Source of the DNA: PALSA-1353 sp050012375
GTDB taxonomy: Bacteria; Planctomycetota; Phycisphaerae; Tepidisphaerales; Tepidisphaeraceae
Length of the DNA: 64,000 bases
Assembly: GCA_050012375.1 (NCBI GenBank)
Contig: JBEKHH010000002.1
Coordinates: 62,001-126,000, forward strand
Direction of reading: 5' to 3'
Below, one piece after another: positions 1-8,682 of the stretch (position 1 is the stretch's first letter; the number at the start of each line of letters is the position of its first letter). Below the pieces are notes generated by a model. That model did not search any database. It was not told the DNA's origin and saw nothing but the letters and a program-made list of their open reading frames with translations. Position numbers and translations under genes: made by a program.

Positions 1-295
1 CATCTCGCCGCAGTCGAAAATGCCATTCCTCTGCGGACACACCGTCGACCGGGTGTGGGGGCAGAATTTCCAGGGCCAAAACCTTGTCCCGGTGCGACTG
101 GACAATCTTCCGCCCTTTCTCGAGGTCCGCTCGCAACTCGTGAATTGTCCCCCGAAGCCCACGATCCTGTTCACCCGACCGCAGCAATAGCTGAAATCTT
201 TCATTTCTTTCAGCAAGCCGACGTTGGTCAGCGGCCATACAGCCGACGTCGTGTAGAAATGAATGGATCGCTTCCGCAAGTGCTTTGTATTTCAC
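1..295 (-). CDS. Hypothetical helical protein, C-terminus cut by the window edge
   Basis: A minus-strand frame stays open from a GTG at 295 to the left edge (98 codons without a stop), on the same strand as the methyltransferase gene that ends at 421. The GTG follows AGAAGAAAG, a fair ribosome binding site, and an in-frame TGA at 358-360 limits the start. The product is rich in Glu, Arg and Leu, with stretches such as ADQRRLAERNERFQ and HELRADLEKGRK, which suggests a coiled or helical protein. I recognise no family. A role alongside the methyltransferase is possible, but only proximity supports it. The start codon is non-ATG, so the call rests on frame openness and composition. Confidence 0.45.
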   Translation of the reverse strand, partial: MKYKALAEAIHSFLHDVGCMAADQRRLAERNERFQLLLRSGEQDRGLRGTIHELRADLEKGRKIVQSHRDKVLALEILPPHPVDGVSAEEWHFRLRRD

Positions 296-420
296 CTTTC
301 TTCTATCGGACCAATCACGGTCGGCCGTTGAATGGGACAGGAAGGTACCGTTGCCCTTCATTCGCCCATCGCATGCCGATCAATCCGCGCCCATCCCTGT
401 CAATATCGGATTGGTTCCAC

Positions 421-1998
421 TCACATCTTCTGGACATATTCCTCGTCGAGGATCTCCTGCACGGTGAGAAGCTTGATGATTCTACCGGTGCGCTTGTGAA
501 ATGCCGCGCATTCCTGCTCGGCATCGTGGGAGTAGCCGAAGGACACGAAGAAGCCGCGCTGACGGTTCTCTCGCTCCATGACGGCCTCGAACTGGTCGAT
601 CGACGGCCGCCCGACTTTATCGCCCTGCTTGACCTGAATCGGGAACCAATCGTCGGCAAACATGTGATCCGTCTCGCCCTTTTTTCCCTTCGCGGCAGCT
701 TCGGATGGCTTGGTGCCGACCGGGTAGATGCGCCCGTCGATTCCCATGTCGCCGACCTGTACTTTGTTGGGAATCCCGCCTAACGCGATGACGGCCCAGT
801 TCTCGAATTCAAAGTGTGGGATGGCTTTTAGCTTCTCAATCGTCCATGGTAGATCGCGTACGACGAACCCCCGCCCGACACGCCAGAGCTTTTCGTTTTC
901 CGGAAGTTTGCAAACGTCCCGCAGACGCTTGGCCATGACGCGGCATGCCGTCGGCGAAATGTCGATGCCGATCCATTGGCGGCCAAATTGCTGTGCCGCG
1001 ACGAGGGCCGTTCCACAGCCGCAGAAGGCGTCGAGTACAATGTCATTTTCGTTGCTGCTCGCCTTTATGATGCGTTCGAGAAGGGCGAGTGGCTTTTGGG
1101 TAGGGTAACCAAGACGCTCATCGCTACCGGAGATCACAGGCTTGATGTCGTCCCAGAACGTTTGGAGAGCGACGCCTGGCATCTCGTCCAAATAGTGCTT
1201 TAACATTGGCATGCCGGTGGTGCGATAATAGATTAGCCCCTTGGCCTCCATCTCCTTTATGTTTTCCTTCGAATAGGCCCAATACCGTCCTTTGTATGGC
1301 CGCACTTTCTTCCCGTCGGGTGTCGTCCATTCGTAGGATACATCCCCGCCCGGTTTGTTGGCCGTCATGTCTGAGACTCGGAAGAGGCGGCCCTTTTCGT
1401 CCCTGTATCGGTAGTTCTGCTCGACGTACTCCGATCCGTACGGCGTGTACTGAATGTTCCACGTCCACTTGCCGCCGTTTGAGTAGAAGAAGATCGTGTC
1501 GTGATTGGCTCCAAAGCGCACCGAATCGTTATGAGCGCTACTCCGACGCCAAACGATATCGTTCTGAAAATTATTTTCACTAAAGATCTGATCCAGCATC
1601 ACCTTCACATAATGTGACGCATGCCAATCGCAGTGATAATAGAAGCTGCCGGTCTTCTTGAGCACGCGAGACAGTTCCACGCAGCGAGGGCGCATATAGT
1701 CGATGTATGCCTGCGTGCTGGCATGCCGGTCCTCGAAAGCACGCTTCTCCTTCGTCTCGCCCCAGAATACTTCGTAGTTGCGGTTGGAGTTGAATGGCGG
1801 GTCGATATAGATCAGGTCCACGCACGCATCCGGGAGCTTCTTCAATTGCTCGAGACAGTCGCCGCAATAGATGACGCGTGTATCAAGGAGCGGGGAGGGT
1901 CGTCCGACCGGGGCCGAAAGCGCTGCGGCAATTGCCTTTCGTGGGTCTTCGGCGAGGGGCTTCGTGACCCGCTTGCCGGTGCCCGCATCCTTTGCCAT
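421..1998 (-). CDS. Site-specific DNA methyltransferase fused to a PD-(D/E)XK nuclease-like domain
   Basis: This 525-residue protein should methylate adenine (or N4-cytosine) in DNA using S-adenosylmethionine. Catalytic motif IV, DPPF, is at residues 66-69. The SAM-binding motif DAFCGCGT lies later, near 323-330, after a conserved TQKP at 300-303; this is the beta-class order. Residues from about 400 carry GIDG (419-422) and QVKQ (455-458), which resemble an Mrr/PD-(D/E)XK nuclease core, so modification and restriction may sit in one chain. The ATG at 1998 is preferred; an in-frame TTG at 2034 would add 12 residues. Neither has a clear Shine-Dalgarno sequence. No separate restriction subunit or specificity gene is visible nearby. 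The methyltransferase call is firm; nuclease activity is inferred. Confidence 0.88.
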   Translation of the reverse strand: MAKDAGTGKRVTKPLAEDPRKAIAAALSAPVGRPSPLLDTRVIYCGDCLEQLKKLPDACVDLIYIDPPFNSNRNYEVFWGETKEKRAFEDRHASTQAYIDYMRPRCVELSRVLKKTGSFYYHCDWHASHYVKVMLDQIFSENNFQNDIVWRRSSAHNDSVRFGANHDTIFFYSNGGKWTWNIQYTPYGSEYVEQNYRYRDEKGRLFRVSDMTANKPGGDVSYEWTTPDGKKVRPYKGRYWAYSKENIKEMEAKGLIYYRTTGMPMLKHYLDEMPGVALQTFWDDIKPVISGSDERLGYPTQKPLALLERIIKASSNENDIVLDAFCGCGTALVAAQQFGRQWIGIDISPTACRVMAKRLRDVCKLPENEKLWRVGRGFVVRDLPWTIEKLKAIPHFEFENWAVIALGGIPNKVQVGDMGIDGRIYPVGTKPSEAAAKGKKGETDHMFADDWFPIQVKQGDKVGRPSIDQFEAVMERENRQRGFFVSFGYSHDAEQECAAFHKRTGRIIKLLTVQEILDEEYVQKM

Positions 1999-2086
1999 GC
2001 AAATGAGCGTAATGGACGGGGCTTGGCGTGGCAATGTGCAGGATTACCGTTCCGGCCACCATTGCTAACCACTAACCACCAACTTT

Positions 2087-2326
2087 TTACGCCGTCGATG
2101 AGCTTGCAGAAAGTGCAAATTCGTAAAGCGGCGCGGATTCGGTCGGCTCGAAAAGGTCGGCCAGAAGCCGTTCGATGCGACGGAGCGTCTCGGGTTCGAG
2201 AAGCACGTCGCCACAGACCTCGGCGGGGAGGTGGTCAATCACGATGATATGGCCGTGCCGGCGGACGGTGTGCGTCACCTGCGTGCGATCATATTCTCCG
2301 GTGCATCCCGTCATTGAGCAGTTCAT
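2087..2326 (-). CDS. YgiT-type zinc-finger domain protein (MqsA N-terminal-like)
   Basis: A 79-residue protein. Cysteines near residues 3 and 8 (MNCSMTGC) are followed by a short beta-rich stretch and then HLPAEVCGD near residue 32, the usual layout of YgiT-type zinc-finger proteins found as antitoxins or orphan regulators. The second metal site has only one Cys instead of CxxC, so zinc binding may be weakened. The start is well supported: GGAGGAGA lies just upstream of the ATG at 2326. It lies downstream of the M16C protease gene on the same strand. No MqsR or DUF4258-like toxin partner is next to it, so its role is open. Confidence 0.75.
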   Translation of the reverse strand: MNCSMTGCTGEYDRTQVTHTVRRHGHIIVIDHLPAEVCGDVLLEPETLRRIERLLADLFEPTESAPLYEFALSASSSTA

Positions 2327-2345
2327 GGCTCTTCTCCTCCGCCCC

Positions 2346-5336
2346 TCACCCCGGCCCTCTCCCCATGTGTACATGGGGCGAGGGGGAAACGGGGCTGCCG
2401 CTGAGAATATCGCTGATTTCCAACGGTTGATCGGGCCGCTGGCTGTTGGCCTCCTCCAGCTTCTGGCGGCTGGAAGTGACGCAGACTGAGGCCTTGCTGA
2501 AATTCGATTCAAATTGCTCGACGAGCACGCGGCGAACGTCGGCGAGGGTGACGCCGAGCATGGCGGCGTGGCGGGCGTCGCGCCGCTCGGGCGTGTCACC
2601 GATGAGATATCGCCACAGGGCCGTGCCGACCGATTGCGGCGGACGAATGGGCCGCTCGCCTTCCTTGGCCGTTCCGATGATCGCGCGATCCACATCCCCC
2701 TGCGACCAGCCGGCGTCTCTGACGTGCTGGAGCGAAGCCGAATAAACGTCCAGCGTGCGGTTGATCCATGGGTCGCGATAGGATTGGAATGTCCAGACCC
2801 CGCCGGCGCCGTTGTATCCGCAGCCGCCGCCGTAGGCGGTGCCTTTGAAGCGGACTTCTTCCAGCACATAGCCGAGGCTAAGAAGTCGCGCCGCCACCGC
2901 CAGGCGGGGGCCGTCCGGGTGCGAGATGTGCCGCGCGGGCATGACCATCGTGCAATAGGCCACGTTCATCGGTGCGGCCAGGCCCTCGCGCGGCGGGGAG
3001 GTCCAGGGCCGGAAATCCGGATCGATTTCCCGGATCGGCTGGCGCTGCATGGCCGCGCTCCATTCCGCCAGACGATGCCGAACAAGATCGGCCGGCTTGT
3101 CCGCGCCGGTGAAGCTGACGTTCATGCGAGCGGGGTTGAGGAGGAACTGCCGAATCGCGTCGATGCGCTTGAGCAGCGGATCGGGCGCGGCTTCGGTGAT
3201 CTTCTCGAAGAGATGAACCTGCGGCACTCCGCCGAGGACCTCGTTGAGATGACCTTCGAGATTGATGCCGCGGGCGGCGTGGCGGAGGGCCAGGCCCATG
3301 CCGTCGCTGGTCGGCCGCATCCGCTGATTCGCGCGGGATTGCAGCAGAACGTCTTTGAGCCGCGGCACGTCGCGCGGATCGATCTCGAAAATCAGATCGC
3401 GCAGAAGCGCCAGGGCGTCCGGGGCCTTGTCGTCGAGGAATTTGGTGGTGAACGTGGCTTGCCGAATGATTCTGTCCGGATCGTCCACGCGCGTGCTGAG
3501 GGCAACGGTGAATCCGACGCCGCCGGTGAACGCGGCGACGCGCTGAGCGATGGCGGCGTAATCCTGCCCGGCCGCGCCCATCTTGTGCACGCAGTCGCCG
3601 AACAGCGGCAGATAAGGATAAAGCTCCGGCGGCAGGCCGGTCAGATCGAAACTCACCTGGAGATAATTCACGCCGTTGGCAAAGACATCGTTGTTCAGCA
3701 GCACGCCGCCGCCGGGAAGGTCCTCGACGCTCGTGCGGATATGGCGAGGTTTGCGCGGCAAATCCATCACGCGAAGCTGCGGCAGCGACGCGATGGCCTC
3801 CGGCGAATTCGGCTCATCCAGCAGGGCATCCAATTCCTGCTGGTTCCGGCGGACCTGCTCCAGCTCGATGGGCGTCATCGACTCCTTCAGCTTTTTCATC
3901 TTCTGGGCGAATTCCGCGTCGTTGCGGCGCTGAATATCCCGGTCCGGCTGAACGACGAGCATCAGGCGGTGCGGATTGTCCAACAGCTTGCGCCGGATCA
4001 GATCGCTGAAGAGGCGCGGGCCGGCCGCGAAATCGTCCTTCAATTTCTGAATATGCTCCTCGGCGTGCAAGAGCGTCAGGGGGTCGGCGCCATGCATCCA
4101 CATGCTCGTGACGTAACCCAGCAGATGCAGGGGATAGGAAGGGACGATCTCGAGATAGCGATAGGCCAGTTGCTGCAAGGCGGAATCGAACTGATCGCGC
4201 GATACGCCGCGCTCGGCGACCTCGCTGAGGGTATCGCGCACGAGTTTGAGCAGGCGCTCGGCGCGATCGCCTTCGCTGCCTTTGAGGCCGATGTGGAAAG
4301 ACGTGTCGATGCCGTTGGTCCCAAAGCCGCTGTGCGACAGGTCTTCGCCGAGCTTGGAATCGATCAGCGCCTTGCGGAGCGGCGCGGATTGGTTGCCGAG
4401 CAGGATTCGCTCCAGGGCGCTGAAGGCGAATAGTTCGCCGGCATCGATGCCCGATCCGGTCAGCCAGTTGAGGATGATGAACGTTTTGCCCGCCGTCTCA
4501 TCCGTGGGGGCGACGGGGTAAACGTCCGTGACGACGCGCGGCTGAGTCCAACGCGGCTGAGGCGGCAAATGAACGCGCACATTGGCGCGGGCCAGCTCAC
4601 TGAGCCGGGGACCCAGAAATTCCAGATGATCGGCCGTCGGGATGTCGCCGTAGAGGAAGATGAACGCGTTGGCGGGCTGATAGAATCCGCGATGGAAGTC
4701 GCGCAAACCTTGCCAGGTCAGCTCGGGGATTTTATCCGGATCGCCGCCGGCATCCTTGCCGTAGGGCGTGTCCGGCCAGAGCTTTTTTTCGATCAGGTCG
4801 CTCACCCTGGCTTCGGGACTGGATCGCGCGCCCTTCATCTCGTTGTAAACGATTCCCTTGACGATCAAGTCGCTGGCGATGTCTTTTTTGTCGGCGAATT
4901 CGAGGTGATGTCCCTCTCGCTGGAAAGTCTTTTCGGTCAGCAGCGGATGAAAGACGGCGTCCCAATAGACCTCGGCGAGATTGTAAAAATCCTGGCGCAC
5001 GTTGCTGGCAACGGGATAGACCGTGTAATCGCTGCCGGTCATGGCATTGATGAACGTAGCCATGCTGCACTTGACCATCTCGAAAAACGGGTCCTTGACG
5101 CGATACCTGCGCGAACCGGCCAAAACGCTATGCTCGAGGATGTGCGGCACGCCGGTGTCGTCGGGCGGCGGCGTGGGGAATGTGACCGAAAAAAGGTTCT
5201 CGGAATCGTCGTTGTGAAGGTGCAGGATGCGGGCCCCGCTCGGCTCGTGGAGAAGCTCGTAGCTGGTGCCGCGGAGATTCTCCATCCGCGTAACACGCCG
5301 GATCAGGAAACCGTTGATGCGTTCGTTGGCGTTCAT
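2346..5336 (-). CDS. M16C family zinc metalloprotease (presequence protease-like)
   Basis: A 996-residue insulinase-superfamily peptidase of the PreP/M16C type, which degrades peptides inside a closed two-half chamber. The inverted zinc motif HILEH is at residues 65-69, and the downstream glutamate ligand is probably in VYNEMKG. The length matches full single-chain PreP enzymes with two active and inactive M16 halves. ATG at 5336 (MNANERINGF) is preferred over an upstream start at 5390, because the extra 18 residues are encoded by an intergenic repeat. The last ten or so residues (about SPHVHMGRGPG) run into a palindromic repeat at 2361-2378, suggesting that the repeat inserted at the gene's 3' end. 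No signal peptide is evident, so a cytoplasmic location is likely. Confidence 0.92.
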   Translation of the reverse strand: MNANERINGFLIRRVTRMENLRGTSYELLHEPSGARILHLHNDDSENLFSVTFPTPPPDDTGVPHILEHSVLAGSRRYRVKDPFFEMVKCSMATFINAMTGSDYTVYPVASNVRQDFYNLAEVYWDAVFHPLLTEKTFQREGHHLEFADKKDIASDLIVKGIVYNEMKGARSSPEARVSDLIEKKLWPDTPYGKDAGGDPDKIPELTWQGLRDFHRGFYQPANAFIFLYGDIPTADHLEFLGPRLSELARANVRVHLPPQPRWTQPRVVTDVYPVAPTDETAGKTFIILNWLTGSGIDAGELFAFSALERILLGNQSAPLRKALIDSKLGEDLSHSGFGTNGIDTSFHIGLKGSEGDRAERLLKLVRDTLSEVAERGVSRDQFDSALQQLAYRYLEIVPSYPLHLLGYVTSMWMHGADPLTLLHAEEHIQKLKDDFAAGPRLFSDLIRRKLLDNPHRLMLVVQPDRDIQRRNDAEFAQKMKKLKESMTPIELEQVRRNQQELDALLDEPNSPEAIASLPQLRVMDLPRKPRHIRTSVEDLPGGGVLLNNDVFANGVNYLQVSFDLTGLPPELYPYLPLFGDCVHKMGAAGQDYAAIAQRVAAFTGGVGFTVALSTRVDDPDRIIRQATFTTKFLDDKAPDALALLRDLIFEIDPRDVPRLKDVLLQSRANQRMRPTSDGMGLALRHAARGINLEGHLNEVLGGVPQVHLFEKITEAAPDPLLKRIDAIRQFLLNPARMNVSFTGADKPADLVRHRLAEWSAAMQRQPIREIDPDFRPWTSPPREGLAAPMNVAYCTMVMPARHISHPDGPRLAVAARLLSLGYVLEEVRFKGTAYGGGCGYNGAGGVWTFQSYRDPWINRTLDVYSASLQHVRDAGWSQGDVDRAIIGTAKEGERPIRPPQSVGTALWRYLIGDTPERRDARHAAMLGVTLADVRRVLVEQFESNFSKASVCVTSSRQKLEEANSQRPDQPLEISDILSGSPVSPSPHVHMGRGPG
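2351..2390. repeat. Short palindromic repeat at the M16C gene end
   Basis: The 8-base arms CCCCATGT (2361-2368) and ACATGGGG (2371-2378) are perfect inverted repeats around a 2-base loop, flanked by imperfectly matching CCCTCT and CGAGGG. The last codons of the M16C gene lie within it. It resembles REP-type palindromes; it lacks a T-tract and is not a classic terminator. Confidence 0.55.
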
Positions 5337-5353
5337 AGCGGAGATAGTAGGCG

Positions 5354-5545
5354 AAAAAACCCGAAATCCGAAACCAGAATGACGAACCAACGGCTAAAAC
5401 CCGAAACCAGAAACCAGAATGACGAATGAATGACCAAAACCAGAAACCCGAAACAAAGACCGTTTCAGTCATTCTGGTTTCGGGCTTGATTCGTCCCCGG
5501 CGCGCCGGGACCTTCGGCATTCTGGTTTCGGGTTTCTGGTTTTGC
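5354..5545. repeat. Intergenic repeat cluster, GAAACCAGAATGACGAA family
   Basis: Two exact copies of GAAACCAGAATGACGAA (5370-5386 and 5410-5426) are followed by inverted copies reading TCATTCTGGTTTCGGG (from 5468) and CATTCTGGTTTCGGG (from 5519), so the region can fold on itself. It fills the space between the M16C and MFS genes, and the last codons of the MFS gene are made from it. Related clusters lie at 8087-8180 and 31170-31295. Confidence 0.75.
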
Positions 5546-6877
5546 CGGCGTCTCCGGCCGCGCTTCGACCAGCGATCCGAACCGCCGTACCTGCGGCCAG
5601 ATCACCGTGGTTGCCAGCACCACGACGAGCGTTCCGATCCCACCGCCGACGACGGAGATCACGGGGCCGAAGATCCGGGCGGTAAGCCCGCTTTCGAATC
5701 CCCCGAGTTCGTTGCTCGCCCCGATGAAGATGTTGTTGACGGCCGAGACGCGTCCGCGCATGGGGTCGGGCGTCAGGAGCTGCACCAGCGTGTGGCGGAC
5801 CATCACCGACACGTTGTCGAAAACGCCGGCGAGAAAAAGCATCGCGATGGAGAGCCAGAAACTTGTGGACAGTCCGAAGATGATGGTCGCCAATCCGAAA
5901 CCGGCTACGGCCAAGAGCATCGCGCGGCCGGCGCGCTTCATGGGCGGAAGGTGGGCCATCAAAATAGCGCCGAGCAGAGCTCCCAGCGCCGGGGAAGCGC
6001 GCAGCCATCCGAAGCCCCTGGCGCCAACGTGAAGAATGTTCTGGGCAAATATCGGAAGGATGTAAGTTGCCCCGCCCAGGAGGACTGCGAATAGATCCAG
6101 CGTGATAATGGCGAGGATTAGTTGCGTGTCGATGACGAATCGGATGCCGGCGGCGAGGCTTTTGAGCGTTGCCGGCTCCGGATGAGTCGGCGCGCGGCGC
6201 GTGCGCATGGGGAGGATCATCAGGATATAGACCGCTCCGCAGCCGGCGGCGACAAAATAGGCGACGGTATGGTTCCAGGCCAGGATCAGTCCGCCCAGCG
6301 CCGGACCCGTCGTCGCGGCGATCTGAAATCCGCTCGTGTTCCAGGCGACGGCGTTGGCGAAAATTTCAGTCGGCACCAGCGATGGCACCAGCGCCGAGCG
6401 AGCGGGCCAGCCGAACGCTTTGCCGACCGCGCTCAGAAAGAGAACGGAATAAATCGCGCCAAGCGGACCGTGATAGTAGGCGAGAATTCCCAGCCCAATC
6501 GCGCAGGAAGTCGAGAGCACCTGGGTACCCAGCATGACCCTGCGGCGATCGAAACGGTCGGCAAGATGCCCCGCCGGCAAGGCGAAGAGGATGATGGGGA
6601 TCGCGCTGACCAGGCCGACCCAGCCAAGCGTCATGGCGCTGTGGGTTCGCTGATAAAGGTCCCAGCCGACGGCGAGTTCAAGAATTTGGCTTCCGACGAC
6701 CGAAGCGACCCAGCCGATCAGAAAAAAGCAGAAGTCACGATATCGCAGGGCGGCGTAGGGATCATGGCGGGCCGGAGCGGAGGCGACAACCTCCTCTGAC
6801 GGAGCGGCCGCTGAGGCGGGCCGCTGATCATCGCGTTGCTCGTACGCCGGCTTTGTCGGTGTGTCTGGGTCGGACAT
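5465..6877 (-). CDS. MFS transporter (enterobactin-exporter/multidrug-efflux type)
   Basis: A 470-residue integral membrane protein with about 12 hydrophobic segments, in the MFS_3/EntS-like branch. A soluble N-terminus of about 45 residues precedes the first membrane segment. The loop 2-3 signature is seen as GHLADRFDRRRV. The ATG at 6877 (MSDPDTP) is preferred over a far longer open frame, which runs antisense through the mutarotase gene. The last 26 residues, including KPETRNQN twice in degenerate form, are encoded by the GAAACCAGAATGACGAA repeats and are probably not functional. The substrate cannot be read from sequence; small-molecule or drug export is the usual family role. Confidence 0.88.
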   Translation of the reverse strand: MSDPDTPTKPAYEQRDDQRPASAAAPSEEVVASAPARHDPYAALRYRDFCFFLIGWVASVVGSQILELAVGWDLYQRTHSAMTLGWVGLVSAIPIILFALPAGHLADRFDRRRVMLGTQVLSTSCAIGLGILAYYHGPLGAIYSVLFLSAVGKAFGWPARSALVPSLVPTEIFANAVAWNTSGFQIAATTGPALGGLILAWNHTVAYFVAAGCGAVYILMILPMRTRRAPTHPEPATLKSLAAGIRFVIDTQLILAIITLDLFAVLLGGATYILPIFAQNILHVGARGFGWLRASPALGALLGAILMAHLPPMKRAGRAMLLAVAGFGLATIIFGLSTSFWLSIAMLFLAGVFDNVSVMVRHTLVQLLTPDPMRGRVSAVNNIFIGASNELGGFESGLTARIFGPVISVVGGGIGTLVVVLATTVIWPQVRRFGSLVEARPETPAKPETRNQNAEGPGAPGTNQARNQND

Positions 6878-7150
6878 AAGGGCGGCGAAACGCCGGCTTC
6901 GTTCGACTCGTCTGATCGCCGGTCGAGCAAGTCTAGCGGCGAGGAGATAAATTGGCCACGCCCGGCGCCGGTTGCGCATCGTTGAGGGGCGAAACCAACT
7001 TGAAATTACAGGGCCGGGGCGTGACTTCGGCGAGTTCAGTCGAGCCGTCGTCCTCCGGTCCGGGCGACTCGGGTGCGGCTGGTGTCCTTCGCTGTTCCTT
7101 TTCATCCGATTGGCATAAATTACCGCCGGTTGGAAATCTGAAAGGAATAT

Positions 7151-8065
7151 ATGTCGAACGTTGAAGAGCTGGAGCGGAAGTTTGGCATAAACGGGGCGGT
7201 GCGGATCGAAGCGGGGCTCGGTTCCCTGCCGAGGATCGTGGTTTCGACCCAAGAGGCGTCGGCGGAAATTTATCTGCACGGCGCGCACGTCGCGCATTTT
7301 CAGCCGCACGGTTCGGCTCCCGTATTGTTTCTCAGCCGTTCGAGTTTTTTTGACGGGCATAAGCCAATCCGCGGTGGGATTCCGCTGGTGTTTCCCTGGT
7401 TTGGCCCCCGGGCCGATTTGCCGGCGCTGCCGCCGCACGGATTCGCCCGAACCCGGCAATGGGAAATCGAATCGTGCGATGCGCAACGCGATGGATCGGT
7501 CCGAATTGTCCTGACGACCGGCCAAGACGAAACGACATTGCCGCCATGGCCGCATTCCTTTTCCCTGCGATTCATCGTGATGGTCTCGGGCGTTCTGGAT
7601 GCGGCGCTGGAAGTCACCAACACCTCGCGGGCCAGCGTGCGTTTTGAGGAGGCGCTGCATACGTATTTGGCGGTCGGGGATATCCGCAAGATTTCCGTCG
7701 AGGGTTTGGACGGAGCGGATTACATCGATCGCACCGACGGCGAGAAGCGAAAGAAGGAGCAGGCCAAGGCGCTCGGATTTGGCGCTGAGACGGATCGACT
7801 TTATTTGACTTCCGCCGCGAACGTGACGGTCCGGGATCCCGTGATGCGGCGGTCGATCGTTGTCGAGAAGCAGCACTCGAACGCCACCGTCGTCTGGAAT
7901 CCGTGGAGCCAGAAGGCGGCGCAGATGGCGGACATGGGGGCGGATGAGTGGCAGAGGATGGTCTGCATCGAAACAGCCAACGCCCGCGCCTGTGCGGTCG
8001 AATTGGCCGCGGGTGCAACGCATCGCATGAGCACGCGGATCGGCGTTGAGGCGCAGGGAAGCTAA
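7151..8065 (+). CDS. D-hexose-6-phosphate mutarotase (YeaD-like aldose 1-epimerase family)
   Basis: This 304-residue enzyme should interconvert the alpha and beta anomers of hexose 6-phosphates such as glucose 6-phosphate. Expected features are present: IRGGIPLVFPWFG, the histidine in PPHGFART (about residue 97), the second histidine in EALHTYLAVGD (about 161) and the C-terminal catalytic glutamate in MVCIETAN (near 275). AAAGGAATAT directly before the ATG is a good ribosome binding site. It is monocistronic, divergent from the MFS gene, and followed by a repeat cluster. Confidence 0.9.
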   Translation: MSNVEELERKFGINGAVRIEAGLGSLPRIVVSTQEASAEIYLHGAHVAHFQPHGSAPVLFLSRSSFFDGHKPIRGGIPLVFPWFGPRADLPALPPHGFARTRQWEIESCDAQRDGSVRIVLTTGQDETTLPPWPHSFSLRFIVMVSGVLDAALEVTNTSRASVRFEEALHTYLAVGDIRKISVEGLDGADYIDRTDGEKRKKEQAKALGFGAETDRLYLTSAANVTVRDPVMRRSIVVEKQHSNATVVWNPWSQKAAQMADMGADEWQRMVCIETANARACAVELAAGATHRMSTRIGVEAQGS

Positions 8066-8086
8066 TACAACCGCAGAGACGAGGCG

Positions 8087-8184
8087 GAAAACCAGAAAGT
8101 GCGAAACCAGAATGACGAATCAAGCCCGAAACCAGAATGACGAATCAATGACCGAAACCCGAATGACTGAAGCGGGCTTCGTTT
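8087..8184. repeat. Intergenic repeat cluster after the mutarotase gene
   Basis: Exact copies of GAAACCAGAATGACGAA occur at 8103-8119 and 8128-8144, followed by the variant GAAACCCGAATGACTGAAG. The cluster ends in GAAGCGGGCTTCGTTT (8169-8184), a 5-bp-stem hairpin with a short T run that could act as a weak terminator. The 33 bases leading into the first copy nearly match those at 31173-31205. Confidence 0.7.
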
Positions 8185-8238
8185 GACCACTATGGGGTTA
8201 AGTCTTTACCATGCCTATTGTTTTAGTGTGGAGACGCA

Positions 8239-8682
8239 GTGCGGCTTTCAAAGCGTACCGAATACGGCCTGCGAGCGGTGGTTCAGTTGGCTCGGCTCTG
8301 GCCCACCGGGTTCGTCCAATCGCGCGATCTCGCCCAACCTGAAGATTTGCCGAATAAATTCCTCGAGGCGATCCTCCTTGCCCTCCGCCGAGGCGGATTT
8401 CTCGAAAGCAAGGTCGGCAGCGGCGGGGGGTATCGGCTGTCTCGATCGCCGCGCGAAATCGCCGTCGGCGATCTCGTTCGGCGGCTCGAAGGGCGGCTGT
8501 CCATCAAGGAAAAAGAGGGCGTCATCGCGGGTGATCTCTCGCCGGGCAAGGCCGCCGTCCGCCTCGTCAATGAACGCCTCACCGAGGCAACCGATGCGGT
8601 CCTCGATAAAATGACCCTGGAACAACTCATGGAGCAGGTGAGCAAGAACTCCAACCTCCAGCAATCCATGTATTACATCTGA
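8239..8682 (+). CDS. Rrf2 family transcriptional regulator without cysteines
   Basis: A 147-residue winged-helix regulator. The N-terminus MRLSKRTEYGLRA and the wing GSGGGYRLSR are typical of Rrf2 proteins. It contains no cysteine, so it cannot bind an Fe-S cluster in the IscR/NsrR manner; it may sense something else or act as a fixed repressor. The start is GTG at 8239, preceded by GGAGACGCA. Its stop overlaps the DedA start by one base (TGATG), and DedA overlaps tsaB, so the three genes form one operon that this protein may control. That regulatory link is inferred. Confidence 0.88.
   Translation: MRLSKRTEYGLRAVVQLARLWPTGFVQSRDLAQPEDLPNKFLEAILLALRRGGFLESKVGSGGGYRLSRSPREIAVGDLVRRLEGRLSIKEKEGVIAGDLSPGKAAVRLVNERLTEATDAVLDKMTLEQLMEQVSKNSNLQQSMYYI

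Noticed and set aside
55..783. 242-codon plus-strand frame at the left edge
   Set aside because: It runs opposite the methyltransferase C-terminus and the partial minus-strand gene; composition is not protein-like.
2514..4433. 639-codon plus-strand open frame opposite the M16C protease
   Set aside because: Antisense shadow of a GC-rich gene; no domain-like sequence, no ribosome binding site, while the minus-strand frame has the HILEH zinc motif.
5465..8023. 852-codon minus-strand frame extending the MFS gene upstream
   Set aside because: The extra 380 residues lie antisense to the mutarotase gene and the spacer; the transporter starts plausibly at 6877.
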